Shown here piece after piece: positions 5,613 through 8,056 of a stretch of 8,056 nucleotides of DNA. Every line of letters begins with the position of its first letter. Within the stretch, counting starts at the first letter, position 1. The stretch is taken from positions 1 through 8,056 of the forward strand of contig JBIJDM010000134.1 in assembly GCA_044344145.1 (NCBI GenBank), given 5' to 3'. Origin of the DNA: JBAXGE01 sp044344145 (GTDB lineage: Bacteria > Planctomycetota > Phycisphaerae > WQYP01). The notes beneath the pieces are model-generated. The model ran no database searches. It had not been told where the DNA came from and saw only the letters and a program-made list of their open reading frames with translations. The translations under genes and the position numbers were made by a program.

Positions 5613-6383
5613 GTGAGTACTGCTTCTGTTAGCTCCCCGTCCCAGAAAGACCCCACTAACTATAGTTCCTCTTGTGGTCTTTTCCATTTTTGGCTCCGCC
5701 GGGTCCACTCGCTGGCCGGTTTGATGTTTGGCGGTTATGTCGTGGTGCACTTGACCGTGAACGCCACCGGCATGATTTCGCCCAAGATGTATCAGCAGAA
5801 TGTGGACAAAATTCACTCTCTGCAGCCTATGCTGCCCTTTATCGAACTGATGACCATCTTCGCCCCCTTGGCCCTGCACATGTTCTATGGCATCTATATC
5901 ACCAAGGCGGGTAACCGTTGGAACACCGTACAATATAATTACGGCGGTAATGTACGTTATTTCCTGCAACGCATCACGGCCATTCTGCTCATGCTGTTCT
6001 TGGTCTACCACATCGGTACCCTGCATAAATGGTTCGCCGGGGCGTTTAATCCGGAAAATATGGCCTATCAGTCCACGGTATCGGCCATCAAAACTCCTTA
6101 CGATTCCTTGGCTTTGAACTATGGCGTGCAATTACTCTATCTGATTGGTATTTTGAGCGCGGCCTTCCACTTTGCCAACGGGGTATGGACTTCGGCCATC
6201 GCGTGGGGCTTGACTCTGACCGAAAAGTCGCAAAAGCGTTTCGGGCATGTATGCCTGGGCTTGGGGGCGTTCCTTGCCGTCGTCGGGTTGACCGCTTGGG
6301 TGGCCTTTGCGATTGTGGGTAATCCGCAGTTGAGTATTAAAGATACGATGACCAAACCCGAAGCGCTGTTAGAAAGTCACTAA
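5613..6383 (+). CDS. sdhC: Succinate dehydrogenase/fumarate reductase cytochrome b subunit (b558 type)
   Basis: A 256-residue membrane protein that anchors the enzyme and passes electrons between its iron-sulfur subunit and the quinone pool. Five hydrophobic segments are visible at about 33-51, 74-96, 117-138, 168-190 and 212-235, the layout of the single-subunit di-heme anchors of Bacillus subtilis and Wolinella. Histidines in the segments at the places expected for the four haem ligands are His46 (VVHL), His89 (ALHMFYG), His133 (VYHIG) and His186 (AFHFANGVW). The family motif FHFANGVWT is clear. The start is GTG 5613, with AAAGGA five bases upstream. The segment between His133 and His186 is longer (53 residues) than the roughly 42 I recall in B. 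subtilis, because of a loop around 140-165. It is the first gene of the operon, 92 bases before sdhA. Direction of the enzyme in the cell (succinate oxidation or fumarate reduction) is not decided by sequence. Confidence 0.93.
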   Translation: MSTASVSSPSQKDPTNYSSSCGLFHFWLRRVHSLAGLMFGGYVVVHLTVNATGMISPKMYQQNVDKIHSLQPMLPFIELMTIFAPLALHMFYGIYITKAGNRWNTVQYNYGGNVRYFLQRITAILLMLFLVYHIGTLHKWFAGAFNPENMAYQSTVSAIKTPYDSLALNYGVQLLYLIGILSAAFHFANGVWTSAIAWGLTLTEKSQKRFGHVCLGLGAFLAVVGLTAWVAFAIVGNPQLSIKDTMTKPEALLESH

Positions 6384-6475
6384 GTGGACCTTCTTTCGGG
6401 TTGGTCGTTGATTTCGTCGGTTTGAATATCGGTTGAGTTTCAGAAACATTTGAAACGTGAAAGCTTGAGGTTGTT

Positions 6476-8056
6476 ATGGCACGTAAGAAAGTGATTGTCG
6501 TCGGCGGTGGGTTGGCGGGTTTGGCCGCGACCATGAAGCTGGCGGAAGACAATATTCAGGTAGACCTGTTCTCGTTGGTGCCCGTGAAGCGTTCGCACAG
6601 CGTCTGTGCCCAGGGTGGCATCAACGCGTGTAACGAAGTGGCCCGGCAGCAGGGCTATAGCGAACAGATGCACATGGAAGAGACCGTCCTCGGTGGTGAC
6701 TTCCTGGCCAACCAACCCCCCGTGGCCGAAATGACCGCCATGGCCCCGGGCGTGATTGATCTGCTCGATCGTATGGGCGTGCCGTTCAACCGCACTCCGG
6801 AAGGTTTCCGCGATCTGCGTCTGTTCGGTGGTTCGCTGTTCAAACGCACGCACTTCTCCGGCGCTACGACTGGCCAACAATTGCTCTATGTGCTCGATGA
6901 ACAGGTTCGGCGCTGGGAAAACGACGGTCTGGTTAAAACCTATGAATTCTGGGATTTCCTCTGGCCCGTACTCGATGAAACCGGCCGTTGCGTCGGGATC
7001 GTGGCTCAGGACCTGCGCAGCATGAAGATTGCCGCGTTCCGTGCCGATGCGGTCATCATGGCCACCGGCGGTAACGGTCTGATCTTCGGTCAATCCACCA
7101 TGTCCACCATTTGCACCGGTTCGGCGGCGGCGCGTTGTTACGCGGCCGGGGCCAAGCTGGGCAATCCGGAATTCGTGCAGGTTCACCCCACGGCCATCCC
7201 CGGCGAAGACAAGTGCCGGCTGATGTCCGAATCGGCCCGCGGTGAAGGCGGGCGCATCTGGGTGCCCAAGAAACAGAAAGACCCGCGTCACCCCAACGAC
7301 ATCCCGGAAAATGAACGCGATTATTTCCTGGAACGGCTCTATCCCAAATACAAGAACATTGTTCCGCGTGATATCGCCACCCGCGAAATCTACTATATCT
7401 GCGAGCAGGGCTATGGCGTGGGCAATGGCCAGATGGTCTATCTGGACCTGACCGAAAAAGCCACCGGCATCAAGTACGAAGTGCTCAAGAAGAAACTCGG
7501 CGGTATTCTCGAAATCTACGAGAAGTTTGTCGGCGTGGATCCGCTCAAGGAACCGATGCGTATCTATCCCGCGATCCACTATTCCATGGGCGGCCTGTGG
7601 GTGGACTTCGTGAAGGATCAAAAGACCGGCGGTCTGGAAAAGGGCAACGTCCGCAACCAGATGACCAATATCCCCGGCCTGTATGCTGCGGGCGAAGCCG
7701 ACTACCAGTACCACGGGGCCAACCGCCTCGGTGCCAACTCGCTACTCAGTTGTATCACCACGGGCCTGTTCATGGGGCCGTGCGTCAAGAACTACATCGA
7801 AGGCGTGGATTCCAGCAAAGCTCCGCAGGCGTTGTACGACGCGGTGGTCAAGCAGGAAACCGACAAGATGAACCAGTTGCTGGCCGCCAAGGGTGATCAG
7901 AACCCGTATGCTCTGCACCGCGAATTGGGCAAGACCATGTCGGACAATGTCACGATTATCCGCATCAACAAGCGGATGAAAGAGACGCTTGCTCTGGTGC
8001 AGGATATCAAGAACCGCTTCCAGACCCGTCTGGGCCTGCCGGATGCGGCGACCTGG
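6476..8056 (+). CDS. sdhA: Succinate dehydrogenase/fumarate reductase flavoprotein subunit (first 527 residues; cut by right edge)
   Basis: The catalytic subunit that interconverts succinate and fumarate with covalently bound FAD. ATG 6476 has GAGG five bases upstream. The FAD-binding Rossmann motif is VIVVGGGLAGLAA (residues 6-18). The FAD-linking histidine is His41 in RSHSVCAQGG. Active-site motifs follow in order: VQVHPTAIPG (His237), ESARGEGGR (Arg255), AIHYSMGG (His368), AAGEAD (Glu407) and YHGANRLGANSLL (His413, Arg416). The inserted stretch with KKQKDPRHPNDIPENERDYF and the pairing with a single five-helix cytochrome b place it with the B. subtilis/Bacteroidota/Wolinella-like enzymes. 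Relatives are about 640 residues, so roughly 110 C-terminal residues lie outside the window; sdhB should follow. The 92-base gap after sdhC holds no gene or strong terminator, only a weak GTTTCA/TGAAAC inverted repeat at 6437-6456, so co-transcription is likely. Confidence 0.96.
   Translation, partial: MARKKVIVVGGGLAGLAATMKLAEDNIQVDLFSLVPVKRSHSVCAQGGINACNEVARQQGYSEQMHMEETVLGGDFLANQPPVAEMTAMAPGVIDLLDRMGVPFNRTPEGFRDLRLFGGSLFKRTHFSGATTGQQLLYVLDEQVRRWENDGLVKTYEFWDFLWPVLDETGRCVGIVAQDLRSMKIAAFRADAVIMATGGNGLIFGQSTMSTICTGSAAARCYAAGAKLGNPEFVQVHPTAIPGEDKCRLMSESARGEGGRIWVPKKQKDPRHPNDIPENERDYFLERLYPKYKNIVPRDIATREIYYICEQGYGVGNGQMVYLDLTEKATGIKYEVLKKKLGGILEIYEKFVGVDPLKEPMRIYPAIHYSMGGLWVDFVKDQKTGGLEKGNVRNQMTNIPGLYAAGEADYQYHGANRLGANSLLSCITTGLFMGPCVKNYIEGVDSSKAPQALYDAVVKQETDKMNQLLAAKGDQNPYALHRELGKTMSDNVTIIRINKRMKETLALVQDIKNRFQTRLGLPDAATW

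Noticed and set aside
5466..6131. A 221-codon minus-strand frame
   Set aside because: It is antisense to sdhC and its promoter; the histidine-rich translation reflects the opposite strand.
6440..7714. A 424-codon open frame on the minus strand opposite sdhA
   Set aside because: It lies entirely against the clearly conserved sdhA gene, has no family features, and is the kind of long antisense frame produced by the codon bias of a GC-rich coding strand.

Overview
The window looks like chromosomal DNA of a free-living bacterium of the Planctomycetota-Verrucomicrobiota-Lentisphaerota group; a Verrucomicrobiota-like host is my best guess. The grounds are indirect: a formylglycine-type sulfatase, a PEP-CTERM surface protein, a prepilin-like protein of the H-X9-DG class, and a sdhC-sdhA order with a five-helix cytochrome b of the b558 type. 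No rRNA, tRNA, CRISPR array, transposase or phage gene was found.

Layout. Positions 1-962 (minus) hold the first 320 codons of a sulfatase that runs off the left edge. Positions 963-1510 are a divergent intergenic region with a promoter for the next gene. Positions 1511-2347 (plus) encode a secreted, cysteine-free PEP-CTERM protein, followed by a strong terminator. Positions 2511-3324 (plus) are a prepilin-like gene broken by a one-base frameshift. A hairpin at 3329-3355 can terminate transcription from both sides. Positions 3390-4142 (minus) encode a TPR lipoprotein, and 4240-5373 (minus) an M29-family aminopeptidase. Positions 5374-5612 are a second divergent promoter region. Positions 5613-6383 and 6476-8056 (plus) encode the cytochrome b and flavoprotein subunits of succinate dehydrogenase/fumarate reductase; the flavoprotein is cut by the right edge after 527 codons, and sdhB is expected just beyond.

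How the genes fit together. sdhC and sdhA form one respiratory operon driven by a good sigma70-type promoter at 5508-5536. The other genes look like independent units: an enzyme of sulfated-substrate breakdown, two exported surface proteins that use different sorting systems (exosortase and type II/IV-pilus prepilin peptidase), a lipoprotein and a peptidase. I see no new defence or mobile system. The observations most worth checking are the frameshifted prepilin gene with its altered H-X9-DG motif, the possibly leaderless sulfatase without a signal peptide, and a few structured intergenic repeats.
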